A stretch of 64,000 nt of DNA from Artemia franciscana (lineage: Eukaryota > Arthropoda > Branchiopoda > Anostraca > Artemiidae): positions 41,367,402 to 41,431,401 of the forward strand of contig NC_088875.1 of assembly GCF_032884065.1 (NCBI RefSeq). The letters run 5' to 3'. Below, piece by piece: positions 12,088 to 23,536 of the stretch; position 1 is the stretch's first letter; each line of letters begins with the position of its first letter. Position numbers and translations under genes: made by a program. Under the pieces are notes generated by a model. That model did not search any database. It was not told the origin of the DNA and saw only the letters and a list, made by a program, of their open reading frames with translations.

Positions 12088-13830
12088 GATCAAACAGTTC
12101 GTGGTAACGAACTGTAGTAAGGAGCGACCCGGCTCAATAGTAATCAAAACTCTAAAAAATTGAATTTTGATATCAATAGCTACATCAAAAGAATTACATT
12201 TTAATGCTGATTTTAAATATATAAGTTTCATCAAGTTTAGTCTTACCCATCAAAAGTTACGAGCCTGAGAAAATTTGCCTTAAGTAAGAAAAAAGGGGGA
12301 AACACCCCCTAAAAGTCGTAGAATCTTAACGAAAATGACACCATCAGATTCAGCGTATCAGAGAACCCAACTGTAGAAGTTTCAAGCTCCTATCTACAAA
12401 AATGTGGAATTTTGTATTTTTTGCCAGAAGACAAATCACGGGTGCGTGTTTATTTGTTTGTTTTTTTGTTTTTTTCTTTTTTCTTTTTCCCAGGGATCAT
12501 CGTATCGATCAAGTGGTCCTAGAATGTCGCAAGAGGGCTCATTTTAACGGAAATGAAAAGTTCTAGTGCCCTTTTTAAGTGACGAAAAAAATTGGAGGGC
12601 ATCTAGGCCCCCTCCCACGCTCATTTTTTTCCCAAAGTCAAGGGATCAAAATTTTGAGATAGCCATTTTGTTCAACATGGTCGAAAACCATAATAACTAT
12701 GTCTTTGGGGATGACGTACTCCCCCACAATCCCTAGGGGAGGGGCTGCAAGTTACAAACAATCTAATAATGGTTATTGGGAAGTGTACAGACGTTTTCAG
12801 GGGTATTTTATTTTGTTTGGGGGTGGGGCTAAGGGGAGGGGGCTATGTTGTAGGATCTTTCCTTGGAGGAATCTGTCATGGGGGAAGAAAAATTCAATGG
12901 AAAGGGCGCAGGATTTTCTAGCAATACTATAAGAAAACAATGAAAAATAAACATGAAGACGTTTTTTCAAATGAAAGGAAGAAGTAGCATTGAAACTTAA
13001 AACGAACAGAGATTATTACGCATATGAGGGGTTCTAAAAATACTTTAGCATAAAGAGCAAGGTATTTAGGAGGAGATAAATACCTCGTTCTTTATGCTAA
13101 AGTATTTTTAGTAATTTCAACTATTTATTCTACGGCCTTTCTGATTCAAGGGTCATTCTTAAAGAATTGGGACAAAACTTACGATTTAGTGTAAAAAGCG
13201 AGGTATTAACGAGGGTACAAACCCCCTCGTATACATAATAAAAATATAAGATTATGAAAGTTTGTTATGTAAGTTAATTCTTAAGTTACATATATTTTTT
13301 ACTAATAAAAACGTTCGTTAAAAATTAAAAGTTATAGTTGCCTTTTTAAGTAACCGAAAAATTGGAGGGCAACTAGGCCTCCTTCTCCACCCCTTATTTC
13401 TCAAAATCGTCTGATCAAAACTAAGAGAAAGCCATTTAGCCAAAAAAAGAATTAATATACAAATTTCACTTTAATAATTTATGTGCGGAGAGCCAAATCC
13501 AAACATGCATTAATTCAAAAATGTTCAGAAATTAAATAAAAAAAAAACTAATTTTTTTAGCTGAAAGTAAGGAGCGACATTAAAACTTAAAACGAACAGA
13601 AATTATTCCGTATATGAAATGGGTTGTCCCCTCCGCAATCCCTCGCTCTTTACGCTAAAGTTTGACTCTTTACCACAATTCTACTTTTTAAAACAATTAA
13701 AAGCTTTAGCGTAAAGAGCGAGGGATTGCGGAGGGGACAACCCATTTCATATACGGAATAATTTCTGTTCGTTTTAAGTTTTAATGTCGCTCCTTACTTT
13801 CAGCTAAAAAAATTAGTTTTTTTTATTTAA
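12088..13830 (+). repeat. Composite foldback element, copy 2 (most complete, 1.74 kb)
   Basis: Layout: a left hairpin (12,094-12,115, stem ACAGTTCG/CGAACTGT, 6-nt loop), motif TAAGGAGCGAC (12,118-12,128), about 850 bp of AT and G-rich sequence, palindrome P1 (13,034-13,111, 35-nt arms), a 240-bp spacer, then palindrome P2 (arms 13,534-13,660 and 13,704-13,829). The right end repeats the left motif inverted (GTCGCTCCTTAC, 13,786-13,797), so the ends share short subterminal inverted repeats. No coding capacity is seen. It interrupts an array of about 280-bp units, which defines its edges well. Confidence 0.85.
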
Positions 13831-14600
13831 TCTCAATCAAACTTGATATATAGAAGAATCTTATGTCTCAGATGTTCCATTTTCAATTCGAATCGAATCC
13901 GGGGACATTGAGGACTGGAGGAGGGAAGCAGAAATCTTGGAAAACGCTTAGAGTGGAGACATCGGGATGAAACTTGATGGGAAGAATAAGCACAAGTTTT
14001 AGATACGAGATTGAGATAATTGTTACGGATCCGTTCTCTTTGGGGGAGCTGGGGGTTGTTAATTTGGAAAAGTTAGAAAAATTGAGGTAATTTTAACTCA
14101 AGAACGGGTGACCGGATCTTAATGAAATTTGATATTTAGAAGGAACTCATGTCTCGGAGCTCTTATTTCAAATTTCGACCAGATCTGTTGACATTGGGGG
14201 AGCTGGAGGGGGAAACCAGAAATTTTGAAAAATGCTTTTAAATGTCGTAGATACGTGACTGACGTAACCGGACTGGATCTGCTCTCTTTGGGGGAGTTAG
14301 ATGGTGGGGTTCAGTGCTTTGGCGAGTTTGGTGCTTCTGGACGTGCTAGGACGAAGAAAATTGGTAGGCGTGCCAGGGAGCTGTACAAATTGACTTGATA
14401 AAGTCGTTTTCCCCGATTCGAACATTTGGGGGGCTGAAGGGAGAGGAAAAAATAGAAAAATTGAGGTATTTTTAACTTGCGAGTGGGTGATCGGATCTTA
14501 ATAAATTTTGATATTTAGAAGGACCACGTGACTCAGAGCTCTTATTTTAAATCCCGACCGGCATTAAGCCTCTGATTTTCCTTTTAAAGCAATCTATTGA
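13831..14600 (+). repeat. Array of about 280-bp units, right part
   Basis: Units with 'aatttgatatttagaagga' at about 13,845, 14,120 and 14,500 match those left of the composite element, so 12,088-13,830 is an insertion in one array. Confidence 0.8.
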
Positions 14601-15400
14601 TTCTTAGAATTTTGCTAGAGCTCATACCATATGAGCTCTTGGCTCTTGTTTTCTTCAGTAAAGCGCAAATTGTGTTCTGGTCTTGAGAAGATATGGGGGT
14701 TATAAGCCCTGCTCATGTTAATTTTTGCTAGTTGTGAGTTTGATTCAGCTAGAGTTTTGATTCGACCTCGTCACAACTGCCATATGAGCTCTTAGCTCTT
14801 GTTTTCTTCAGTAAAGCGCAAATTGTGTTCTGGTCTTGAGAAGATATGGGGGTTATAAGCCCTGCTCATGTTAATTTTTGCTAGTTTTGAGTTTGATTCA
14901 GCTATTTATTGTCATTTCTGTCCGTTTTGAGTTTCATTTATTTATTGATAGCGATGTGTGGTATTTTTATGCTTGGAAGATTATCCGACTTTAGTTTTGC
15001 TCACCCTCGGCTTAATGGAGCTCTTTACTTTTCTTTGAAAAACTTGTTTTGTGGAAACTGTTTTTTAAATTAATTACAATATAAGCAACAACAATGCACC
15101 GTATATTATTCATATTTATGGTAAATATGCAAATTGGGTTGAATTTAAAATAGCTCATTAATCACTTTAGAAATAAAAATTAAGTCCCCCCTCCGAAACG
15201 CGCAATCTTGATCGAAACTATGAAATGAAATTCAACATCTATGAGACATTATCTACAAAATGTGGTATTACTATATTTCTTATGAAGTCAATGGATAATC
15301 AGATGATTGCGGCTTTTGCTCCTGATCTCCCTTCAAATCATAGGCAGCGCAATAGCACCGCCTAAGTAAAGAACGATGTAGCCACAATGTATTATTATTA
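14601..15400 (+). repeat. Half-foldback repeat with 153-bp tandem duplication, then plain sequence
   Basis: The block 'catatgagctctt(g/a)gctcttg..gtttgattcagct' occurs at 14,628 and 14,781, near-identical and 153 bp apart. The second copy continues into the family's long form to about 15,080. The last 300 bp show nothing recognisable. Confidence 0.8.
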
Positions 15401-16935
15401 TTAATCTTTTTTTTTTTTTGGTTTTAGACCAGGGCACTTCGTATCGAAGGGATTGTCGTAGAAACTTCAAAAACGGCTCATTTGATTCGAAACGTAAAGG
15501 GCTATTGCCATTTTTAATATTCAAAGTGATTGGAGGGCAACTAACATCCCTCCCCCACCCACCATTTCCCCTAACACATCCAATAAAATTTTGAGATAAC
15601 CATTTTGTTCACCGTAGTTAAAAGGTCTGAAAATTGTGTCTTTAAGTATGACAACTCCCCCCACAACTTCCCGGGGCAAGATTAAGTTATGCCCTGGGGG
15701 ATTTAAGGTCTTTATAGAAAGGGTGGTCGTATAAACTTCGGAGGGAGGCTCACTGAATTGCTAATCAAAAGTTCTAGTAACCTTTAAGATTCACAATGAC
15801 CGGAGCGTGGGTACCTCCCCCCTCCACACCGCTTATTTTCCCAAAACGCATCTGATAGAAATTTTGAGATAGCCATTTGTTGTCGTAGAAACTTCAAAGA
15901 AGGCTAATTCGATTGGACATTGCAATTACCTTTTATAACAGGAGGGCAACAAGCCTCCACCATACCCGTCAATTCCCGAAAAACATGTAATCAAAATTTT
16001 GAAATAGTCATTTTATTCAGCGTAGTTGAAAGATCTGAAATTATGTCTTTGAAGATGACACCCCCCAACAGCCCTCAGCGCAAGGGTTATAATTATACCC
16101 CGAGGGTATGTCAGGCTTTTATGGAAAGGGTGGTCGTATAAACACCGGAGAAGGTTCATCAGATTGGAAATGAGATGTTATAGTTCCCTTTTTAAGAGTT
16201 AAAGAGACCGGGGGCAGCCCACTACATCATACTTTCCAAAAATGCATCCGATAAATATTTGAGATAGCAATTTGTTTAAAAATAGTTCAAAGATCACATA
16301 ATAAGACCTTTGGGGTGGACAGTCCCCCAGAGTCGGGGGGTAAGTGCTGCAAGTTATGTCCCAGGGGCATATAATGTTTTTTATGGAAGAAATGGTCATG
16401 TGGACTTTAGATGAGTCAAACATGATGGAGAGAAACTAGGCCCCCTCCCAGACATCCTATTTTTCCAAAACGCATTCAATTGAAATTATGAGATAGCCAT
16501 TGTGTTACCAATAGTCCAAAAATCATTTACAAATGTCTTTAGGGTGGACACAATCCCCAAGAGCCCATGGGCAAGGGTTGTAAGCTATGCCCAGGGCATG
16601 TAAGGTTTTTATGGAACGGGTAGCTATATAAACTTTAGATCGGGTGGAGCTCATTTTATTGGAAGTCGGAAGTTTTATTGCCCTTTTTAAGAGTTAAAAG
16701 TGAATGGAGGGACTTCAGCCCCCCCCCCCTAAGCCTATTATTCCACAAAACATGTCCGATCGATATTTTAATAGAGCTATTTCGTTCAGCATTGTTGAAG
16801 TTCCAATAATTATGTCTTTGGGGATGTCAACCCCCCCCCCCCAGTACTCAGAGCTAGGGCTGTAAGTTAGGCAATTCGTTCATTATTTACACATAGTATA
16901 TGTTATTGAGAAAGATATACATGTTTGAACTTTAC
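15401..16935 (+). repeat. Second array of about 430-bp units
   Basis: The same blocks as at 7.05-9.48 kb recur near 15,587, 15,992, 16,255 and 16,490. It is more degraded than the first array, with long C-runs at 16,720 and 16,830. A T-run at 15,408 precedes it. Confidence 0.8.
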
Positions 16936-18480
16936 TTTCGAAGAAGACGAAGGGAATTCAGGTGAGCCTTTCATTTTGAGGGGAGCGTGGAACTGAATCA
17001 GAACACTTTATATCTATACGGATTGTCAAAAGGGTACAACACAGGAATAACTGAGTATATTAATTTGGAAAATTCCGGAAATGATCAGGGAGACGATCAA
17101 AAAGACAATATTCGCATGCTACCAATACTACTACAACTACCGCCACTTCTACTACCACACAACAGCATTTACAGTATCAAGGAGAAATTTGAACTAGATC
17201 GAAAGACGCTATATGCATGCACATTATCAAAATAACGCATCTGAAGAATTGATTTGGGTATTAAGTTGGAACTTTCAGAGAATACTTAAAGGCGAAGATC
17301 ATTTCACCAAAAGGCAATATGTGCATACTACTGCCAATACTACGGTTACTACTGCATTTACTACTACTACTTCTATTGCAACTACTTGCAGGGTTAAGAG
17401 CATTGAGATGAAAGTTCAAGAAGTATATGAACATTCAGGTTATCAAAAGGACATATCAGTAATGTCACAGCAATGGCTAATTGTATTAAGTTTAAACTTC
17501 CAGGACTTGATGAGAGGGATGTTTAACTGACCAAAAGGCGATAGGTTAATACTACTGGTGCTAGCAGTACTACCGCTATTCAATACCATTACTAGTAATA
17601 TCATTACTACTACTGTGACTACTATTACAACATGACATAAGGGCATGAAGGTAAAATTTTCAAGAAATTTAAGGGGGGAAGATGAAATGTATCAGAGCAC
17701 GCCCTCTGTATGCAGGCTATCAAAAGGGTATAACGGCAATATCTTAGGAACAGTTTGGTGTGTGAAGTTGAAACTAACAAGGCTTGTTGTTAGAGATGTT
17801 GAACTAACAAAAAGAAAATGTATACATCTTAATGCTACTGCTTCTGCTTATACTACTGCTACTGTACTCTTATTACTACTTCTATTACTAATACTGCCAC
17901 TAAAACTTAGGCAACTACAATTAATTCTACTGCTACTACTATTACTACTGTTATTAAAACTAAGGATATTAAGGTGAAAAACTTGGGATATATAGAAACT
18001 GTATGGAACTAAATCGAAACACACTATGCCCACACAGGTTGTCAAGCGGACACATCAGAAACGAATCAGAAATGGTTGATGGTATACATTAAGCTGAAAC
18101 TTTCAGCGTATGTTGAAGAGGATGCTGAAGAAACCGAAAGTGCTATACACATACTGCTACTAATGCTGCTACCACTATTGTTACTGCACAAGCTAAGGGT
18201 ATTAAGGTGAAGCTTTAAAGGAATATTCAGGCGGATGTTGAACTAGACCAAAACAAACTATGAACATGTGGACTTTTAAAAAGGCAACAAAGCAATATCT
18301 GAAGAACAACTTATATTATTAATTTAGACCTTTACGGGTAGGTTTTGGGGGATTTTGCACTAGCCAGAAGGCACTATATATATACTTTCAATACTGCCAC
18401 TACAGTTAATGTAATTAATGACGCTAAAGGTATTAAAAAGAAACTCTCAGGGAACGTTTAGGAGTTTAAATTAAAAGAAG
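16936..18480 (+). repeat. Array of about 230-bp units with internal (TAC)n
   Basis: Each unit has 'gaac(t)aaatcgaaacac', a 'ttgtcaaaagggtat' block, 'attaagttgaaactttcaggg' and a run of TAC/TGC triplets. Threonine-rich or leucine-rich open frames here (17,213-17,530; 17,645-17,977) come from the triplet runs. The same family lies at 48.4-49.3, 53.3-55.9 (reversed) and 59.15-59.71 kb. Confidence 0.8.
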
Positions 18481-19620
18481 AAACTGTATACATTCAGGTT
18501 TTCAAAAGGGCATATAAGCGCTATCATAGGCAGCACCTCTGTATAATAGCAAGAAATATCATTGAAACTTTTAAAGGAGCTAATTCAATTCAAAATTAAA
18601 GATTCTGCTGCCCTTTTTAAGAGTAAGAAGAAAATGGAGGGCAAGCAGCCCTTCTCTCAAGCCCATTCATTTCCCAAGCACATCCAGTTAAAAGTTTAAG
18701 ACAGTTATTTTGTTCAGTATAGTTTAACGGTCAAGCAACTATGTCTTTAGAGATATTAGGCATGTCAACAACCCCACAATTATTCAATTGACCCATTATG
18801 CTTCAAAAATAAATATTTCTTTAAAATAAATCAAAGGGCATTGTGTTTATGGTTGCCAATTATACACTTTAGCAATATATCGAGATTGGCTGGAGGTATT
18901 AGGTTGAAACTTTTGGGGATACTACTATTACTACTTCTGCTCTTACAATTTAAATAAATAAGAAATGCGTAAGTTTGTCCAGGTTGTCAAAGAGCATAGA
19001 TAGAATCTTTTGGCATTGATTTTAAGTTTTATTTTTCAGGTCAACTTAAGAAGCTATAAAACTAAATTACAAAATACTGTTTGCGTCAGAATTCAAAATT
19101 GTTGGAAAAGTTTCTCCAACATACAAACAGCAACCCATACTATGGATTTCTATAGACAAAAAACTGAAAAGATATAAATTATTATTTTTTCTCTGAAAAA
19201 GACTATGTCAATAAAAAACGAACAGAAATGAATTTTAAAAGATTTTTCCACAAAACAAGTTTTTCAAAGAAAAGTAGAGCACCAGTAAGCCAAGAATGAG
19301 CAAAAATCAAGTCAAATAATCTTTCAAGTGTAAAACTGCCACAAATCATTATCAATAAATAAATGAAACTCAAAATGAACAGAAATTACATTATATAACC
19401 GAGTAAAGCTCAAAATGAGCCAAAACTAACATGAATAAGGCTGGTAACCCCCAAGCCTTATCAAGACCAGAATACAATTTGATTAACAATGAACACAATA
19501 TGAATACAATTCATAAATAAAAAATCATCAAAACTTATGGAAAAAATATCAATATATGTCAATTAAACTGAAAGTCCACGGTCACTTGTTTTTTTGGGGG
19601 GGAGTGGGGGGGGTCGGAAG
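18481..19620 (+). repeat. Dispersed direct repeat (partner of 9,976-10,960)
   Basis: Colinear with the earlier copy, ending in the 'cttatcaagaccagaatac' half-foldback, then 'tgtcaattaaactga' at 19,557. Confidence 0.8.
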
Positions 19621-20003
19621 TTTCAAATAAGGTGAGTCCGAAAACCAAATAAAGAGCAATAATAATAAAAATAAAAAGATAACCACGGATTGTCAGTTTA
19701 ATTGACATATACTGATATTTATTACTTTAAGTTTTGATAATTTTTGTTTATGAAAGCAAAAATTACAATGAGTCAAAAAGTGAAGAACAAATTAATATCC
19801 GGTTCAAAGATAATCAGCAGCAAGAATTCAAACAAGTCAAAACAAAAGCGCAGATCAAAGAAATGTGCCGTTATAACACATGCGACAAAAAGGAATAGAA
19901 CGAACTAAAAATGAAAGCAAAGAACGAAGAAAAATACGACTAAAAGATATGTAACAGCAAGAACAAAGGAATGTGCGGTTAGAAGATAAGTAGCTGTGAG
20001 AAT
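19621..20003. other. Short tandem array around composite copy 3
   Basis: Motifs such as 'gcagcaagaa(t)tcaaa', 'aagaaatgtgc(c/g)gtta' and 'agaagataag' recur every 80-110 bp. Related motifs resume at 20,681-20,850. Confidence 0.5.
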
Positions 20004-20680
20004 CAAACAGTTCGTGGTAACGAACTGTAATAAGGGGCGACCGGCTCAATAGTAAACGAAACTCTAAAAAACGGAATTTTGATGCTAAAAGATACATCAA
20101 AAGAATCGGATTTTTATGCTGATCTTAAATATATAAGTTTCATCAAATTTAGTCTTTGTCATCAAAATTTACAAGCCTGAGAAAATTTGCCTTATTTTGG
20201 AAAATAGGGGGAAACACCCCCTAAAAGTCATAGGATCTTAACGAAAATCACATCATCGCATTCAGCGTATCAGAGAACCCAATAGAAAAATTTCAAGGTC
20301 CAATCTACAAAAATTTGGAATTTCGTATTTTTTACCAGAAGACAGATCACGGGTGCGTGTTTGTTTGTTTGTTTTTTTTTCCCCAGGGGTCATCGTATCG
20401 ACCAAGTGATCCTAGAGTGTTGCAAGAGGGCTCATTCTAACGGAAATGAAAAGTTCTAGTGTATGAAATGGGTTGTCCCCTCCGCAATTCCTCGCTCTTT
20501 ACGCTAAAGTTTGACTCTTTGCCACAATTCTACTTTTTAAAACAATTAAATTAGCGTAAAGAGCGAGGGATTGCGGAGGGGACAACCCATTTCATATACG
20601 GAGTAATTTCTGTTCGTTTTAAGTTTTAATGACGCTTCTTACTTTCAGTTAAAAAAACTAGTTTTTTTTTTTATTTAATT
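20004..20680 (+). repeat. Composite foldback element, copy 3 (internal deletion, 0.68 kb)
   Basis: The left hairpin ACAGTTCG/CGAACTGT starts at 20,007 and the first 450 bp match copy 2. At 20,460 the sequence jumps from 'aagttctagt' straight into the left arm of palindrome P2 and ends like the other copies. P1 and the spacer are missing. Flanking sequence on both sides contains the same 'gcgaca(a/g)tgagaa' motif, so it too lies inside a short tandem array. Confidence 0.85.
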
Positions 20681-22073
20681 AAAAGCGACAGTGAGAAAGT
20701 CAGTATGACTGGCAACAAAAGCGATCTAAATAGGTTAGGACTTAGCGGAAGAGTTCCTATTTTTCCCAGGGTATACCAAACCTGTGGTGACGTCATGACA
20801 TTAAAAAGAGGCTCACATCTGCGATTAGAAGACAAGCGACAATGAGAATCCATATATAGAACCCTGGCGGCAGTGAAGCCACCGGTCTCTCGGTACTATA
20901 TATATATATATAGAATGAAACGTGCACTTCCAGACCTGAAAGGGGAGGGGAGCTTCCCTCATATTGTGAAGATGACAGTTTGTTTTGAATAATAATACCT
21001 TATCTTGATAAGCAAACCCACTAAATGAGCACTTTTTGTCGAAGCATTGCTCCGCTTTAATTTTAATTAAAAGAGTTGTGTTTAAGGGTATGGTAGACTT
21101 CCTTATATTTTGGGTAACTTTAAGTATACTTTTAAAATGAACAGAAATTCAATACAAAACAATAAGTGGGCAACAGAAGTTGCCGACTTACAAGTAACTT
21201 AGCAAAAATCTAAAATACATTTTGAAAATAACTGTTAAGTGAACAAGAATTACTACTTGCAGCTGATTCAGAAGTGGTAACTATTGTTTCAATTAAGAGA
21301 AAAAAGCGCTACATTAAAACTAAAAACTAAAAGAAATTGTGACGTATTTGAGGGGGGCTTCCCCTCCTCAAAGCAGCTCTCTACGCTATAGTTTGACTTT
21401 TTGTCCTATATCATTAAGAATGAATGCTCAAACAAGAGGGCAGATGATTCGAAATAAGACATATTTTTAAACCACTGTAAATGTAAGTGTAAAAAATAAG
21501 GGAGGAGCGCTATTTAACTCACACTCGGTGTATTGTTTTAAATTTAATTTAAATTACTGTTAGTTTTAAAGTAACTACTGTTTACTTTCATTTGAAAAAA
21601 ACTTTCTTTTTGTCTTTATTTTGTAACACTCAAAGGCAGTGCAACCCGTGCAAATTTATAAAAAGTACACGATAATTGGCATTAGCTTTTGTAAGAGCCT
21701 TTTTTATTCCTCTGTAATCCCTTTTTTCTGTATGTTCCATAGCCCTTCTTCTCCTCATACGGTCTGCTATGCTTATAGGTACACATAGGCGCAAACCTTA
21801 GCGGGCAGTATCAGTGAATTTTTCTATATGGGAAGATCAAAAAAACGAAACGTGCATTTTTTTGCCACTGCACTTCAATTTCCAGAGGAGGAGGGAACCT
21901 CAGGGCTCATCTCTTGGGATTACATTTCTCCCTATTCCTCTCCCTTTGTGTGGTTACACCTAGTGCATCTCTTTTCAGACGCTTTAAAAATAGGACAGCA
22001 AAAATGATGAGGATATACATCAATATAATTTTATCGACAGGCATGCAATGCATGTACAAAAATTATAGCTTAC
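20681..22073. other. Intron 3 of the minus-strand gene near exon 3
   Basis: The remainder of the short array (to about 20,850), a short (TA)n at 20,897-20,911, an old palindrome copy (21.3-21.6 kb), and no gene. The frame at 21,914-22,123 is not supported. Confidence 0.5.
21300..21600 (+). repeat. Old, diverged relative of the composite palindrome
   Basis: 'acattaaaactaaaaactaaaagaaatt', 'cgtatttgagggggg' and 'ctctacgctatagtttgac' match the P1/P2 region loosely. The mirrored half is barely recognisable. Confidence 0.45.
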
Positions 22074-22400
22074 CAATGATGCAGGACTTTTTGATGGAGG
22101 CATCTTTAACAATCCAGGTTTAGGCATTATAAACTTCGGCACAGACCTTTGAACAAAGGGCTGGTAATACAAATCATTACCAACTGCCTCAGACACTTTG
22201 GGTGTTTCGACATTTGAAAACTGTGTTAATGTTTTTGAAATGCTTCCGTTTCCACCAATGAATGCTGAATCTTTTGCTTTTGATTGAGCAAGAAGTACAG
22301 CAGAAGGTGAAACTCTTGCAGCTCTTACAACTGTAATTGGAGTCCTGTGTCGAACCAATCCCGGAGAATTTGACTGTACTAGTCTTGGTGGTTGATTTAG
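22074..22400 (-). CDS. Exon 3 (largest) of the unrecognised five-exon gene
   Basis: This 327-nt exon (109 codons) follows a pyrimidine-rich acceptor (TTTTCTTACAG) and ends at a GTAAGC donor; both edges are phase 0. It encodes a low-complexity, Ser/Pro/Val-rich region with scattered basic residues (for example VRHRTPITVVRAARVS) and no cysteine pairs or hydrophobic helices. This looks like a disordered linker of a nuclear protein, which is inference. The open frame runs a little beyond both splice sites, so the ORF by itself overstates the exon. The perfect 140-bp inverted repeat and the LINE lie just upstream in the preceding intron. Confidence 0.72.
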
Positions 22401-22629
22401 CTGTAAGAAAATAATTAGTTTCTTCTTCATCTGAAATCAAAGACAGTATATACGAATTTTCAAATATTAGGTAGTAAGCCTAACAGATCTAGGTTCAGTC
22501 AGCTACTCTGGCATTATGCAAAAGGACTTATGCAATAGCTTTTTTTACCAGGCTACAAAAAAAAGAATTAAGATGCAAGAAAAAGAAGTAAGATCAGGTG
22601 CAGAGCATAAAAGGAATAATTATGAGCCT

Positions 22630-23023
22630 GGCTCTTACTGTCCACCAAGGTTGCTGGTACCCAATCTTCCTTTCTGATAGATGTACTTGTGGTGAAAGTT
22701 TATACCTCTCCCTCTCCACCTTCCAACAAATGTTGAATCAATATTGCACTCCAAAAAGGATAACTAGAGCATTAACTGTTATTTCTGAACAAATTTGGTT
22801 GATATCTAACAACTACTTTCAGTAGATCCTCTTATGACTAGAAATTAAGTACCCTTCATTCCTCCCCCATAGATTATAGATCCCTCTAGTTATCCTTTTT
22901 GGAGTGCAATATTGATTCAACATTTGTTGGAAGGTGGAGAGGGAGAGGTATAAACTTTCACCACAAGTACATCTATCAGAAAGGAAGATTGGGTACCAGC
23001 AACCTTGGTGGACAGTAAGAGCC
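22630..23023. repeat. Perfect 140-bp inverted repeat with 114-bp spacer
   Basis: Left arm 22,630-22,769 and right arm 22,884-23,023 are exact reverse complements over 140 bp by my reading, around a unique 114-bp spacer. Each arm reads as a short open frame containing TVHQGCWYPIFLSD, but no coding evidence supports it. Zero divergence means the duplication is recent, or the arms are homogenised. It sits between exon 3 of the minus-strand gene and the LINE 5' end. Transcribed with the intron, it would form a long hairpin RNA. Confidence 0.95.
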
Positions 23024-23536
23024 ATCTGTATTATTTCCAGAGTGTATGTGCCTGAGTTTGCTTGTTTGCTGTTAATGGGATAAAGTTATTGCACTACTTT
23101 GAGGTTGTTTTCATATTGATTTGTACCCTTTAATAGACAATTTTACAGTTAAGTTAAATTGAGTGATATTCTCCAATCCCTAGAATAGGTCTTTCTTTTC
23201 GGACATCCTCACCAGCGCCATCTTTTTTCCTAAGTTGATCGGGGCGCCATCTATAAAGACAATTTTTCCCATATCATTAAGGTGCTGATTTCTACTGGGA
23301 GCAAGCAGAAGAGGGGAAGGAACCCCCCGCAAGCGCCGTACTGTACCCGCTGGTATTCAGTTACCCGAAAATTGCGGGGAAAAGGTGAGGGGGTACTTAC
23401 GCTTCCCTTGTTCCTGGGTGATTTCAGTAGGCGTTCATTCAGCGCTCGACGCGTGAAGGTGTATTGTGTACGAAAGAAAATAAAACGTTCAAGATTCTGG
23501 ACTACTTTCAGCTCTCGTGCAGTGAAGTTCGTTGGT

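Noticed and set aside
17213..17977. Threonine- and leucine-rich frames
   Set aside because: The residues come from TAC/CTA triplet runs in the 230-bp array, and the frames change from unit to unit.
23282..23536. N-terminal extension of LINE ORF1 from the first ATG
   Set aside because: It is basic, low in complexity and unlike any ORF1 domain; the recognisable N-terminal module starts at the ATG at 23,537. It remains possible as an alternative start.
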